Positions 47,445 through 56,679 of a stretch of 62,231 bases of DNA are shown here, in pieces. A program made the position numbers and the translations under genes. Below the pieces are notes generated by a model. It ran no database searches. It worked only from the letters and a program-made list of their open reading frames with translations, and was not told the origin of the DNA. The number at the start of each line of letters is the position of its first letter. Position 1 is the stretch's first letter. Source of the DNA: Betaproteobacteria bacterium. Lineage in GTDB: Bacteria > Pseudomonadota > Gammaproteobacteria > Burkholderiales > Burkholderiaceae_C. The stretch is taken from the NCBI GenBank assembly GCA_025358155.1, contig JANYKR010000170.1:1-62231 (forward strand), in the 5' to 3' direction.

Positions 47445-47843
47445 TCAGTCTTTGAGTTCGGCGGGCACTTTGCCGCCGTTTGCCGCCAGCTTGTTCATGA
47501 CTTGCCGGTGCAGCCAAATGTTCATCGCGGCGCTGTCATTCATGTCTTGGGAGTAACCCAGCTCGGTTGCCAAAGATTTGCGTTCAGTCAGGCTGCTGTC
47601 GAGTGCGAGCAGCTTCATCAAATCGACGATGGACGAGCGCCAGTTCAGGGTCTGATCGCTTTTTGCAGCCTTGTCATCCAGCAGCGCTTCTACGTCGACC
47701 GGGGCCATTGCGGCCATTGCAGCCGGGCTTGATGCGGCTGCTGGTGCTGCAGCAGCGCCAGCGCCCGGGGCAGCGGAGGCGGGGCTGTCTTCGCTCTTGA
47801 GAGACGGGAAGATCTTGCCGAATATTTTGCCGAGGATGCTCAT
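47445..47843 (-). CDS. DUF3597 domain-containing protein
   Basis: 132 residues: MSILGKIFGKIFPSLKS, an Ala/Pro-rich linker (about 20 to 50), then the DUF3597 core VDVEALLDDKAAKSDQTLNW, SIVDLMKLLALDSSLTERKS and NIWLHRQVMNKLAANGGKVP, which looks like a LysM-associated or YgaU-like helical domain. Function unknown; such proteins often sit with stress-response membrane proteins as here. A perfect -35 (TTGACA, minus strand 47882-47877) lies upstream, without a good -10. Confidence 0.9.
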   Translation of the reverse strand: MSILGKIFGKIFPSLKSEDSPASAAPGAGAAAAPAAASSPAAMAAMAPVDVEALLDDKAAKSDQTLNWRSSIVDLMKLLALDSSLTERKSLATELGYSQDMNDSAAMNIWLHRQVMNKLAANGGKVPAELKD

Positions 47844-48201
47844 GGTGGTGGATCTAGTTGGTGAAACACAATCGTCTGTCAAACCGGGTTTTCCTCGCGT
47901 GAGACGCTGGGCCTTTGCGGTGTAGGACTGCATCCAGAGCGGCGAGAACTGGGTGCACCTGCAACTTCACCCGCACCCGCACCTGCACAACCCACCCTCC
48001 GGGCGATGTCACTGGGCACGGTGGCCGCCCGTCGCTGGCACCGAAAGCGAAGCTGCTGGCCAGGATTGCGCTGGTGACGACCTGGGGCGTCTGCTGCCGA
48101 TTGCCGGCGGAGTGCTCGCAGTGCGCCCGCTGCGTCCCCGCGGGGTGCCTGGGCTAAAGTGCCTGGCTTCTGCTTCTGACCTGCCGCTGCGAAATCCCAC
48201 C
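47844..48201. other. intergenic region without recognised gene
   Basis: 358 bases between the divergent DUF3597 gene and a candidate small ORF. It includes the TTGACA hexamer on the minus strand at 47877-47882 and a C/A-rich tract of CACCCGCACC-type repeats near 47966-47990. No RNA gene or conserved protein was recognised. Confidence 0.5.
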
Positions 48202-48387
48202 ATGACCCTTTTTGTCGAATTGCCGAACATCGACGCGCAAAGCGATTTTTTTGACCTGCCCGCCTGCAGCTCGACGCCGTGCATCGCGCTGCAGGCGGGG
48301 TCTGTCCTCAACCGTGTGGGTACACCTGGACAGCGCAGCCCCGGTCACGCCCAGACCCAGGCGGCGTTGCAGCGGCGGGCAGCATGA
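48202..48387 (+). CDS. small ORF coupled to the TauD-like gene, unknown
   Basis: 61 codons from ATG 48202, starting MTLFVELPNIDAQSDFFDLP. The stop overlaps the start of the dioxygenase gene as ATGA, which favours translation. Sequence is acidic and Cys-containing near the start (LPACSSTPC), then turns into low-information Gly/Gln/Ala text. I recognise no family. It could be a leader peptide for the dioxygenase gene or chance. Confidence 0.3.
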   Translation: MTLFVELPNIDAQSDFFDLPACSSTPCIALQAGSVLNRVGTPGQRSPGHAQTQAALQRRAA

Positions 48388-49526
48388 GCGGCCCGCTCGA
48401 GCCCCAGACGGGCCACGCAGCCGAGACGCCTGCAGCCAGCCTGGTGTTGGACGCCCAAGGCTTTCCGGCCGGCATGCCCGCACGCCTGACCGGCTCCGCC
48501 GCCTGGCGCGGGCCCGCCGTGCTGGCTGCAGCTGACTGGCTGCAGCGGCTCGACGCGGCCGAACTGGCCGAACTTGAGACCGCCACCGGTCCCTGGCTGG
48601 CGCGTGCCGAGCAAGACAGCGCGGCGCTCAACTTGCTCGACGTCGCCGGTTTTGCGCTGCCCACGCTGGGCCCGAGGCTGGCGACGCTGCGCACTGAACT
48701 GCAGCACGGCCGAGGTTTTGTGCTGCTGCGCGGCCTGCCGGTGGCGCGCTGGGGTAGGCGCTTCAGCGCGGTGGCGTTTTACGGCCTGGGCGCGCACCTG
48801 GGTCGGCCGCGGCCCCAAAACGCCCAGGGCCATTTGCTGGGCCATGTGCGTGACATGGGCCTGCACGCCGACGACCCGGCGGTGCGCATCTACCAGACCC
48901 ATGAGCGCCAGAGCTTCCACACCGACTCCTGCGACATCGTCGGCCTGCTCTGCCTGCAGACGGCGCGGTCAGGCGGCGAGTCGGCGCTGGTGTCGTCGGT
49001 CACGCTCTACAACGAGTTGCGCGCGCAGCGGCCCGACCTGGCGGCGCTGCTGTTCCAGCCGGTGGCCACCGACCGTCGCGGCGAGGTGCCGCCAGGCGCC
49101 AAACCGTATTTCGAGATCCCGGTGTTCAGCTGGCACCAGGGCCACTTTGCGGCCATCTACCAGCGCCAGTATGTCAATTCGGGCCAGCGCTTTGCCGACG
49201 CGCCAAGGCTCAGTGCTGCCCAGGTCGAGGCGCTGGACCTGCTCGATACGCTGGCCAACGACCCGACGCTGAACCTGACCATGGCACTGGCGCCGGGCGA
49301 TCTGCAGTTTGTGCACAACCACCGCCTGTTGCACGACCGCATGGCCTTTGAAGACTGGCCCGAACCGGACCAACGCCGCCACTTGCTGCGCCTATGGCTG
49401 GCGCCCGACGATGGCCAGCCGCTGCCGCCGGTGTATGCCCAGCGCTACGGCAATGTGCTGCCAGGACAGCGCGGCGGCGTGTCGCTGCCCGGCGTGGCCG
49501 GGGTGATGCCGCTGCCCGAGGCCTGA
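48384..49526 (+). CDS. TauD/TfdA-family Fe(II)/2-oxoglutarate dioxygenase
   Basis: 380 residues. The iron triad is visible: SFHTDSCDIVGLLCL gives His and Asp, and FVHNHRLLHDR with the later arginine-rich RRHLLRLWLA gives the distal His and the 2-oxoglutarate-binding Arg. RGFVLLRGLPVARW is the usual entry segment of the fold. Substrate is unknown; in this family it ranges from taurine to herbicides and gamma-butyrobetaine. The N-terminal 70 residues are poorly conserved. No sulfonate transporter is adjacent, although one is present at the left edge of the window. Confidence 0.85.
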   Translation: MSGPLEPQTGHAAETPAASLVLDAQGFPAGMPARLTGSAAWRGPAVLAAADWLQRLDAAELAELETATGPWLARAEQDSAALNLLDVAGFALPTLGPRLATLRTELQHGRGFVLLRGLPVARWGRRFSAVAFYGLGAHLGRPRPQNAQGHLLGHVRDMGLHADDPAVRIYQTHERQSFHTDSCDIVGLLCLQTARSGGESALVSSVTLYNELRAQRPDLAALLFQPVATDRRGEVPPGAKPYFEIPVFSWHQGHFAAIYQRQYVNSGQRFADAPRLSAAQVEALDLLDTLANDPTLNLTMALAPGDLQFVHNHRLLHDRMAFEDWPEPDQRRHLLRLWLAPDDGQPLPPVYAQRYGNVLPGQRGGVSLPGVAGVMPLPEA

Positions 49527-49697
49527 GTGAGGGCGAGGGCGAGGGCGCGGGTGGGTGTTGACAGGTGCGCGACAGCGCTACTGCCGCGCCATCGCTCTGA
49601 CAGCCGGTCCTGCGCAGGCCCTGGGCGGCAGGCGCGGCGAGCGTGAGCGCGGGGGATGGCCGCGCGCCGCAATCTCCCGGTGTCGGCCGGCGGGCGA

Positions 49698-51134
49698 TCA
49701 GCCGCCCGGCCCGCAGTCCATGCAGTTCGGTACTGGCACCGGGCCCATGTGCAGCGCGCTTTGCAACAGCCGCAGCGCGCTGCGCAGGCCTTCTTCGATC
49801 ACCGGGTGATAGAACGGGCTGTCCAGCATCTGCTGCACCGTGTCGCCGCGTTGCACGGACCAGGCCAGCAAGTGCGCCAGGTGCTCGGCGGCCGGGCCGA
49901 TCATCTCGGCGCCCAGGAACCGGCCGCTGCCGTGCTGGGCATAGACCCGCAGCATGCCCGCGTTGATGGCCATCACCCGGCTGCGGCCCTGGTCATCGAA
50001 CGAGACCTCGCCGACTGCAAAGCTGGTGCCCGAGCGCAGCAGTGCGGCATGGCTTTGCCCGGCCATGGCGATCTGCGGGTCACAAAACACCACCGCCAAC
50101 GGGGCGCGGCGGGCGTGAATCCGAACATCTGGAAACCGCCCGGCGTTGTCGCCAGCAATGCGGCCTTCGTCGGCCGCCTCGTGCAGCAAGGGCAGGGCGC
50201 CGGTGGCGTCGCCCGCCATGAAGACCGTGCTGACACCGACTTGGCCGGTGCAGGCATCAAACACCGGCACCCCGTCCGGGTCAAGCGGCAGGCTGGTCCG
50301 GTCCAAGCCCAGCTGCGCAACATTGGGGCTGCGGCCGGTGGCGGCCAGCAGCCAGTCGAAGTGATCGGCTTCGGCCGTGTCGGGGTTGCAGCGCACGCTG
50401 ACCTGGTCGCCCTGTCGCGCCAGCACCAGATCGCCGGTGCCGAGCTGCATCGGCAGCCGCTGCGCCATCAGTTGCACCGTCAAGGCCTGCAACACCGGGT
50501 CGGTCAGCGGGCCGAGCCGGTGGCTGCGGCCGTACAGCCGCACCCGCACACCCAGGTGGTGCAGCGCCTGCGCCAGCTCCAGCGCGATCACGCCGGCGCC
50601 GACAACCGCCACCGAACCGGGCAGGTCTTGCCAGTTGAAGACGTCGTCATTGACGATCAGCCGGTCGCCCAGGGCGGCGCGCCACGCCGCAGGCAACTGC
50701 GGGCTGGACCCGGTGGCGATCACGATCCGGTCGGCGCTCAGCCGGGTGTGCCCGCCCACGTCGAGGGTGTGGTTGTCGAGAAAGCGGGCGTGGCCGTTCA
50801 GCCGGTGCGCGGCGGGCCAGTGCGCCACAGCGTCGGTGACAAAGCCGACAAAGCGGTCACGCTCGTTGCGCACCCGCTGCATCACGGCCGGGCCATCGAT
50901 GCGCGGGTCTGAGGTCACGACGCCAAAGATACCGGCTTGCCGCACCGACTGCGCCGCGTCGCCGGCGGCGATCAGCAGCTTGCTGGGCATGCAGCCCACC
51001 CGCGCGCAGGTGGTGCCGTAGGCGCCGCCTTCGATGACCACCAGCTTGTCGGTGTGCGCCAGCGCCGCGCGGTAGGTGCTCATGCCGGCGCTGCCCGCGC
51101 CGATGATCGCGACGTCAACGTGTTGGTGTTTCAT
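49698..51134 (-). CDS. dihydrolipoyl dehydrogenase-like flavoprotein disulfide reductase
   Basis: 478 residues of class I pyridine nucleotide-disulfide oxidoreductase: FAD motif VAIIGAGSAGMSTYRAAL, redox-active pair TTCARVGCMPSK (Cys43, Cys48), NAD motif VAVVGAGVIALELAQAL, second FAD motif FMAGDATG, and the C-terminal dimer-interface YHPVIEE providing the His-Glu acid-base dyad. GTTCARVGCMPSK is the type seen in a stand-alone dihydrolipoyl dehydrogenase subfamily, not the Lpd of the pyruvate dehydrogenase complex (which has GTCLNVGCIPSK). No lipoyl-enzyme genes are beside it, so its partner is unknown. It is divergent from the gamma-glutamyltransferase gene. Confidence 0.9.
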   Translation of the reverse strand: MKHQHVDVAIIGAGSAGMSTYRAALAHTDKLVVIEGGAYGTTCARVGCMPSKLLIAAGDAAQSVRQAGIFGVVTSDPRIDGPAVMQRVRNERDRFVGFVTDAVAHWPAAHRLNGHARFLDNHTLDVGGHTRLSADRIVIATGSSPQLPAAWRAALGDRLIVNDDVFNWQDLPGSVAVVGAGVIALELAQALHHLGVRVRLYGRSHRLGPLTDPVLQALTVQLMAQRLPMQLGTGDLVLARQGDQVSVRCNPDTAEADHFDWLLAATGRSPNVAQLGLDRTSLPLDPDGVPVFDACTGQVGVSTVFMAGDATGALPLLHEAADEGRIAGDNAGRFPDVRIHARRAPLAVVFCDPQIAMAGQSHAALLRSGTSFAVGEVSFDDQGRSRVMAINAGMLRVYAQHGSGRFLGAEMIGPAAEHLAHLLAWSVQRGDTVQQMLDSPFYHPVIEEGLRSALRLLQSALHMGPVPVPNCMDCGPGG

Positions 51135-51342
51135 CGATGGTTCTCCTGTCTCATTGGCAACGGGCCGGTGGCGTGCAAGTGTCGTGGTGTTTTGTAGACA
51201 GTGGAGCGCGTTTCAAATTCAGACCCTGAGCCCGCGTAAATACCAGGGCAGGTCTGGCACGAAAATCGCTATCGTTGATCGTTGGTACCTCAAAGATCCG
51301 AGCGACGCCCGGGGCTGCGGTGCCCATTCTGAGGAGCATGTC

Positions 51343-53331
51343 ATGGGTGGATACATCGGCCGCAAGGCTTGGGTGGGGCCGGCGTCGACGCGGGCTGCGG
51401 CGGTCGTGGGTGCGGGCGCGTTGGCGCTGCTGTTGCAGGGTTGCGGTGGTAGCGATTCCCCGGAGGACATCAGCTGCGCTGTGACCACCCCCACGGGTAA
51501 CGTCACGGTGGGCTCAGGCCTGCCGGGTGATCCTGCCGCACCCGAACCCTCGTCGGGTTTTAACAAGAGCAAGCAAGGCCTCAAGACCCAGAGCTACATG
51601 GTGGTCACCGCCAATCCACAGGCCAGCAAGGCCGGCTGCAACGTGCTCAAGGCCGGCGGCAGTGCGGTGGATGCAGCAGTGGCCGTGCAGATGGTGCTGG
51701 GCCTGGTCGAGCCCCAGAGCAGCGGGCTGGGCGGCGGCGCGTTCATGCTGCACTACAACGCCGCGACCAAGGCGGTGGTGTCCTACGACGGCCGCGAAAC
51801 CGCGCCCGCCGCCGCCAGCGAAAACTACCTGCGCTGGATCGACGACACCACCGGCCAGACCGCGCCGCTGCCCAATGTGCGGGCCAGCGGCCGCTCGATT
51901 GGCACGCCGGGTGCCGTGCGCATGCTGGGCCTGGCGCACAGCGAGTACGGCAGTCTGCCCTGGAAGGACTTGTTCCAGCCCGCCATCGCACTGGCCACCG
52001 ACGGGTTCCCGATCAGCGGCCGCATGGCCGACGCCATCGCCGGCGCGCGCACCAACTTTTTGCGCGATGCCGAGGCGTCAGCCACCTACCTCAATGCCGA
52101 TGGCACGGCCAAGGCGCTCGGCACGGTGTTCAAGCTGCCGGCCTACGCCGCGTCGCTCAACACCTTGGCGGCAGGCGGCGCCGATGCGCTCTACACCGGC
52201 GCGCTGGCCCAGGCCATCGTCAACAAGATCGGCGCGACCGTGGGCGCAGACGGCGTGGCCATCACCCCGGGCAAGACCACGCTCGCCGACTTGGCCAGCT
52301 ACCAGGCCAAGAAGCGCGAGCCGGTCTGCACCACCTACCGCAGTTACTGGGTTTGCGGCATGGGGCCGCCGTCCTCGGGCGGCATCACCATCGCGAGCAC
52401 GCTGGGCGTGCTGGAGAACTTCTCGCTCGCCACGCTGGCCCCCACTGCAGTCGACGCCTTCGGCGGCAAGCCGTCGGTGATGGGTGTGCATCTGGTCAGC
52501 GAGGCCAACCGCCTGGCCTATGCCGACCGCGACAAGTACATCGCCGACACCGACTTTGTGGCGCTGCCCGGCGGCAGCACAGCGGCGATGCTCGACAAGA
52601 CCTACCTGCGCGGCCGCGCCGACCTGGTCAGTTTTGTCAAGACCATGGGCACGGCCCAGCCGGGCAACCTGGGCGCCGTGCCGCTGGGCATCGGCAGCGG
52701 CCCTGCCGAGGCCGGCACCACCCACATGACCATCGTCGACAAGAAGGGCAACGTGGTGGTGATGACAACCACCGTGGAGAGCGGTTTTGGCTCCTGGCAC
52801 ATGACCAACGGCTTCATCCTGAACAACCAGCTGACCGATTTTTCGATTTCGCCCACCGATGCGGCGGGCGTCAAAGTGGCCAACCGCATCACCGCCGGCA
52901 AGCGCCCGCGCAGCTCGATGGCGCCGACGCTGGTGTTCAAGATCGCGGCGGATGGCTCGCGGGGTGACTTTGTGATGGGCACCGGTTCACCCGGCGGCAG
53001 CAACATCATCCAGTACGTGACCAAGACGCTGGTGGGGGTGCTGGACTGGGGACTGGACGCCCAGCAGGCCACCGCGATGGTCGACTTCGGGGCGTCCAAC
53101 TCGGTCAACACCAATGTTGGCGGCGAGCATCCCAATGTCGATGTCACCAACAACGGCGCCAACGACGCGCTGATCACCGGGCTGCGCTCACTCGGGCACA
53201 CCGTCAACTTCGGCGCACAAAGCAGCGGTATCAGCACCATCGTGCGCATCACCCGCGACAACGGCATCCCGGCCTGGGCGGGCGGGGCAGACCCGCGGCG
53301 TGAAGGCCTGGTGCTGGGTGACGGCTACTGA
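51343..53331 (+). CDS. ggt: gamma-glutamyltransferase, lipoprotein form
   Basis: 662 residues. A signal peptide ends in the lipobox LLLQGC with acylated Cys34, so the enzyme is probably membrane-anchored in the periplasm. A Ser/Pro/Gly-rich linker precedes the catalytic part. The nucleophile and self-cleavage site is Thr459 in AGTTHMTIVDKKGN, and PPSSGGITI and GFILNNQLTDFS are further family motifs. The enzyme is made as a proform that cuts itself before Thr459, and hydrolyses or transfers the gamma-glutamyl group of glutathione. GAGGAG at 51331-51336 supports ATG 51343. It is longer than the usual 580 residues by the lipoprotein leader and linker. Confidence 0.93.
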   Translation: MGGYIGRKAWVGPASTRAAAVVGAGALALLLQGCGGSDSPEDISCAVTTPTGNVTVGSGLPGDPAAPEPSSGFNKSKQGLKTQSYMVVTANPQASKAGCNVLKAGGSAVDAAVAVQMVLGLVEPQSSGLGGGAFMLHYNAATKAVVSYDGRETAPAAASENYLRWIDDTTGQTAPLPNVRASGRSIGTPGAVRMLGLAHSEYGSLPWKDLFQPAIALATDGFPISGRMADAIAGARTNFLRDAEASATYLNADGTAKALGTVFKLPAYAASLNTLAAGGADALYTGALAQAIVNKIGATVGADGVAITPGKTTLADLASYQAKKREPVCTTYRSYWVCGMGPPSSGGITIASTLGVLENFSLATLAPTAVDAFGGKPSVMGVHLVSEANRLAYADRDKYIADTDFVALPGGSTAAMLDKTYLRGRADLVSFVKTMGTAQPGNLGAVPLGIGSGPAEAGTTHMTIVDKKGNVVVMTTTVESGFGSWHMTNGFILNNQLTDFSISPTDAAGVKVANRITAGKRPRSSMAPTLVFKIAADGSRGDFVMGTGSPGGSNIIQYVTKTLVGVLDWGLDAQQATAMVDFGASNSVNTNVGGEHPNVDVTNNGANDALITGLRSLGHTVNFGAQSSGISTIVRITRDNGIPAWAGGADPRREGLVLGDGY

Positions 53332-53412
53332 GGCGCACCCTCTGGCCCCGGTTTGCCTGCCACAGCTGCGCTGAGCGGCGCTGCGAGGGGCCGAAAAGAC
53401 AGCTTTGCAGGA

Positions 53413-53429
53413 CCGGGACTGCGTCCCGG
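53413..53429. terminator. hairpin in the convergent ggt/DUF4157 intergenic region
   Basis: CCGGGAC-TGC-GTCCCGG, a perfect seven-base stem with a three-base loop, lies between two converging genes. No T-run follows on either strand, so factor-independent termination is uncertain. Confidence 0.45.
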
Positions 53430-53446
53430 CTTCACGGCGCCGCGCC

Positions 53447-55198
53447 TCAATCGATCCTTACCGGCATCCCTCCGAAGCGCTTGACCACCGAGACCCGGTT
53501 CTCGGTCGCCACCGTCAAGGTCAGTGGCCGTTCGCCCACATGCTCGTCTTGCTTCTCTTCGGCATGGAAGGACTGGGCTCCAGCGCCGTACATCTTGAAC
53601 CACCAGTTGACCGTCAGGTCTGAGGCCATCTGGTCGGCCACTGCTTGCAGGGTGACGTAGTCGGGGCCATCGGTCAGGATCACGCCGGCCCAGTGGAAAT
53701 TCCACAAGTCCTTGTTCTTGCCGGTTTGCGGGTCGATCAGCTCCCCTGCTACCGAGGCCTGGCGTTCGTTCTCGTCGTTGACCTGCACCAGCGCCTGGCC
53801 GACCGCAACGCGGGCCTGGTCGTTGACCTTGTAAGTGGTGTTGAACAAGGGGCCGGCGACCGGGTGCGACTGGATCAACTGGTACGCCGCCATCGCAGCG
53901 GGGTATTTCCAGGTATCGGCCACGGCCTTGACGCGCAATTCCAGGTCCGGCAAACGCACAGGCAGGTTCTTCAGCACGGCTTCGAAACTGCCGAAAGCGT
54001 GCTTTAGGAAAGCCACCGCGCCTTGCTGGCCTACGGTGGCGAAGATGGCGCGGTGTTCAGGGCCGGGCATCACTTTTTTCAGCGTGCCATCGGTGTCCGA
54101 GAAAAGAATCTTCTCGTCGCGATTGCCGTAGTCGCCCATGATCAGGCGCGCGGTCTTGTGGCAATCGCGGATGGTCATGAACATGTCGCTGGTATCGGGG
54201 TGGACCATCTTGACGAGTTGATCCCGCTCGGTGTTCATGCTCTTGTTGGCGTCGACCGAGCCCTCCTTGATCGTCGGGCTGGCGTCAGGTGAGGCGATGT
54301 TTTCCTGGTTGCGCTTGAGCAGGGCATTGATGACCCTGAGCTGCTCGGCGTTGCGCGCCGCAGCGGGTTTGGCGCTTTCGCTGGCGAGAGATTTCAGATC
54401 GGGCAGCTTGACCGCAGCAGCTGCCAGGCCGTCTCGGAACTTGACCTTGACCGCGTGGTAGCCGGGCACCAATTCAGCACCCTTGACCAGCTCAACGTAG
54501 GCGCCCTGGGTCGCCAGGGCCGACTCCCCCGCGTCGATGAGATCGTCGCGGGCAAACATCTTTTTCTCGCTGATCTGCAGGATGCCGCCGCTGTGGGAAG
54601 TGCGCTGGAATTTTTGCGCCCACTTGACCACGGAGTCCGAATGGCCCCGTTCACGTGCGGCCTGGGACCGGTCGGTGTAGCGCTGGATCGGGCCCGACGC
54701 ATTGACCTGGCCCGGACCGATCATGCGGGCCGCCACCGGCTCAGGCCGAAGGTCGTGGTCCGCAGCCAGCCGGGCAGCCAGCGCGCCCATGGCATCGGCC
54801 TCGCGCTCAAGGCCCATGTCATCGTTCAGGCCGGTGCGCTTGAACTGGCGGGTTGGCTGCACCCGACCTTGGGCTTGTTGCACCACATGCCAGGCCTCGT
54901 GCGGCAGGTGGCGCTCCTGGCCCGGGCCGACATGAATGTCGGCGCCCTGGGTGTAGGCCAGGGCCTGGCGTTGGGCGGGCTCGGATGAGTTCAGGTGCAC
55001 GCGCACACCGCCCAGGTCGAGCCCGGTGAGCGCGGCAATGCCATTGCGCAGGCCGGCCGGCAGACTGCCGGTAGGGGCGCGGTCGGCGAAGCCGATGCCG
55101 CTGGCGGGCGGTGCCAAGGCCAGGCCCTGGCGCCGTGGGCGCTCGACCCGTTGCACCACCGGTGCCTCGGCCTGGGCGATCTTGGTGGCGTGGGTCAT
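53447..55198 (-). CDS. DUF4157 (eCIS-core) protein with putative Cys-His effector C-terminal domain
   Basis: 583 residues. The N-terminal DUF4157 domain spans about residues 44 to 140: [50 protein letters not shown], and the zinc motif HEAWHVVQQ (His100, Glu101, His104) with EREADAMG (Glu131 or Glu133) as third ligand. Such domains accompany toxins and effectors of extracellular contractile injection systems. From about 200 on the sequence is of a different kind. The only cysteine of the protein, Cys346, lies in [10 protein letters not shown]; His502 in [10 protein letters not shown] and Asp513 in DGPDYVTLQ follow, then WWFKMYG and QSFHAEE. That order is compatible with a papain-like Cys-His-Asp enzyme, an inference. 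No signal peptide. No injection-system structural genes are in the window. It is nine bases behind the VOC gene. Confidence 0.78.
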   Translation of the reverse strand: MTHATKIAQAEAPVVQRVERPRRQGLALAPPASGIGFADRAPTGSLPAGLRNGIAALTGLDLGGVRVHLNSSEPAQRQALAYTQGADIHVGPGQERHLPHEAWHVVQQAQGRVQPTRQFKRTGLNDDMGLEREADAMGALAARLAADHDLRPEPVAARMIGPGQVNASGPIQRYTDRSQAARERGHSDSVVKWAQKFQRTSHSGGILQISEKKMFARDDLIDAGESALATQGAYVELVKGAELVPGYHAVKVKFRDGLAAAAVKLPDLKSLASESAKPAAARNAEQLRVINALLKRNQENIASPDASPTIKEGSVDANKSMNTERDQLVKMVHPDTSDMFMTIRDCHKTARLIMGDYGNRDEKILFSDTDGTLKKVMPGPEHRAIFATVGQQGAVAFLKHAFGSFEAVLKNLPVRLPDLELRVKAVADTWKYPAAMAAYQLIQSHPVAGPLFNTTYKVNDQARVAVGQALVQVNDENERQASVAGELIDPQTGKNKDLWNFHWAGVILTDGPDYVTLQAVADQMASDLTVNWWFKMYGAGAQSFHAEEKQDEHVGERPLTLTVATENRVSVVKRFGGMPVRID

Positions 55199-55207
55199 GG
55201 CGGGCCG

Positions 55208-55585
55208 TCAAACCATGCGGTGCAACGCGCAGATCTTGTTGCCGTCGGGATCGCGCAGGTAGGCGAGGTAGAGCTTGCCCACGCTGCCATCGCGCACGCC
55301 GGGCGGGTCTTCGCAGCTTGTCCCGCCTTGGGCCAGACCGGCGGCATGCCAGGCATCGGCTTGCTCGGCCGTTTTGCAGGCAAAGCCGATGGTGCCGCCA
55401 TTGGCCACGGTCGCTGGCTCCCCGTTGATCGGCAAGGACACCGAAAACACACCCGAGGGTGTGCGGTAGAAGATGCGGTGGCGGTCCACGCTGGCCGGGG
55501 CCACCCCGAGCGTGCCGAGCACCGCGTCGTAAAACGACTTGGCCCGGGTCAGATCGTTGGTGCCGATCATGATGTGCGAAAACAT
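55208..55585 (-). CDS. VOC-family (glyoxalase/bleomycin-resistance fold) protein
   Basis: 125 residues of the vicinal oxygen chelate fold: MFSHIMIGTNDLTRAKSFYD, then a strand RHRIFYRTPSGVFSVSLPIN, GGTIGFACKTAEQADAWHAA, and the end LAYLRDPDGNKICALHRM. His4, Glu or Asp of a second strand and His123 are candidates for the metal site. Reactions in this family vary, so no substrate is assigned. It is the first gene of a two-gene operon with the DUF4157 protein. Confidence 0.9.
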   Translation of the reverse strand: MFSHIMIGTNDLTRAKSFYDAVLGTLGVAPASVDRHRIFYRTPSGVFSVSLPINGEPATVANGGTIGFACKTAEQADAWHAAGLAQGGTSCEDPPGVRDGSVGKLYLAYLRDPDGNKICALHRMV

Positions 55586-55854
55586 GGTGATATTCCTTCG
55601 GTGGCGGCGCCGCAGCGGGCGCCTCGGTTTTGTGTCGGGCCGCAGTATCGGCAGTGGAAAACGGGGTGGTGCCCCGCGCAGTGATTATGGCCAGATCGGT
55701 TCTGCACCATCACCGGTCACGGCCGGGTGGCCGACGGTGGCCTGACGCTGCGCACCTGATCGGCCGGCGGCCGCCTGCACTGGGTGTGAAACAAAGCGCT
55801 ACCCGCGGTCAAGTAGAGTCGCGCCTTCGTCCATCGGCCTGTTCTCGCCCCACC

Positions 55855-56679
55855 ATGAACCGATTGCAGGCTGAATTTCAACGGCTCTACCTCCCCGCCC
55901 CAGCAGCCGACCTGCGCCCGGATGCCGAGCCGTCTGGGCTGGTCGACCCCCAAGGCCGGGTTCGTGCGCTGGTGCTGGAGTTGGCCCGCCCGGCCGATTG
56001 GGCGCTGCTGGCCAAGGCCTGGCACGGCGTCCAGGCCGACCTGGGGCTGCCGGCGCCGGCGATTGCGGTCTCAGGGGTTGACGGCGTCCAGCTGTGGTTC
56101 TCGCTGACCGAGTCGATCAGTGTCGCGCCGGCCCAGGCCTTTCTGGTCGCTTTGTGCCAGCGCTACCTGCCCGATGTGGCGCCGCATCGGCTGGCCCTGC
56201 TGCCCGCACCGCACGCCGCATTGCCCACCGGCGCGGTGCTGCACGCCCGGCCGGTGCCGGCTTTGCAAGCGCTGACCGGCCACTGGTCGGTGTTTGTGGC
56301 GCCTGATCTGGCCCCGCTGTTTGCCGACACGCCCTGGCTCGACAGCCCGCCCGGCGACGACGGCCAGGCCAATCTGTTGCGCGGCCTGCGCTGCATTACC
56401 CCGGCCGGTTGGGCGGCGGCTTGGGCTCAACTGTTCCCGCAACACTTCCCGTTGGCCGCACCACCGGACGCTGACAGGCTAGCGTTCGGCGCCCTGGCCG
56501 ATGTCCCAGCCCTGGTCCACGCGACCCCGCCAGCGGGCGCTGACCCGCAGCGATTTCTGCTGTGGGTGATGAACGACCAGAGCGTCGCGCTGGCCTTGCG
56601 CATTGAAGCGGCCAAGGCGCTGTTGCCCTACCTCAGCAGTTCGAGCGCGTCATGGCCGCCTGAGTCAACCCAGGGTTGA
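55855..56679 (+). CDS. conserved hypothetical protein (Burkholderiales type), possible nucleic-acid enzyme relative
   Basis: 274 residues, no signal peptide or membrane helix. The sequence starts MNRLQAEFQRLYL and is organised as GRVRALVLELARPADWALLA, IAVSGVDGVQLWFSLTESIS, a region HRLALLPAPHAALPTGAVLH, and FLLWVMNDQSVALALRIEAA near the end. I recognise it as a type often annotated hypothetical in Burkholderiales. The strand IAVSGVDGVQLWFSL recalls the polymerase/primase fold of LigD-type proteins, a weak resemblance only. It stands 110 bases before an SRAP gene, which may point to DNA repair. The function is not known to me. Confidence 0.6.
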   Translation: MNRLQAEFQRLYLPAPAADLRPDAEPSGLVDPQGRVRALVLELARPADWALLAKAWHGVQADLGLPAPAIAVSGVDGVQLWFSLTESISVAPAQAFLVALCQRYLPDVAPHRLALLPAPHAALPTGAVLHARPVPALQALTGHWSVFVAPDLAPLFADTPWLDSPPGDDGQANLLRGLRCITPAGWAAAWAQLFPQHFPLAAPPDADRLAFGALADVPALVHATPPAGADPQRFLLWVMNDQSVALALRIEAAKALLPYLSSSSASWPPESTQG

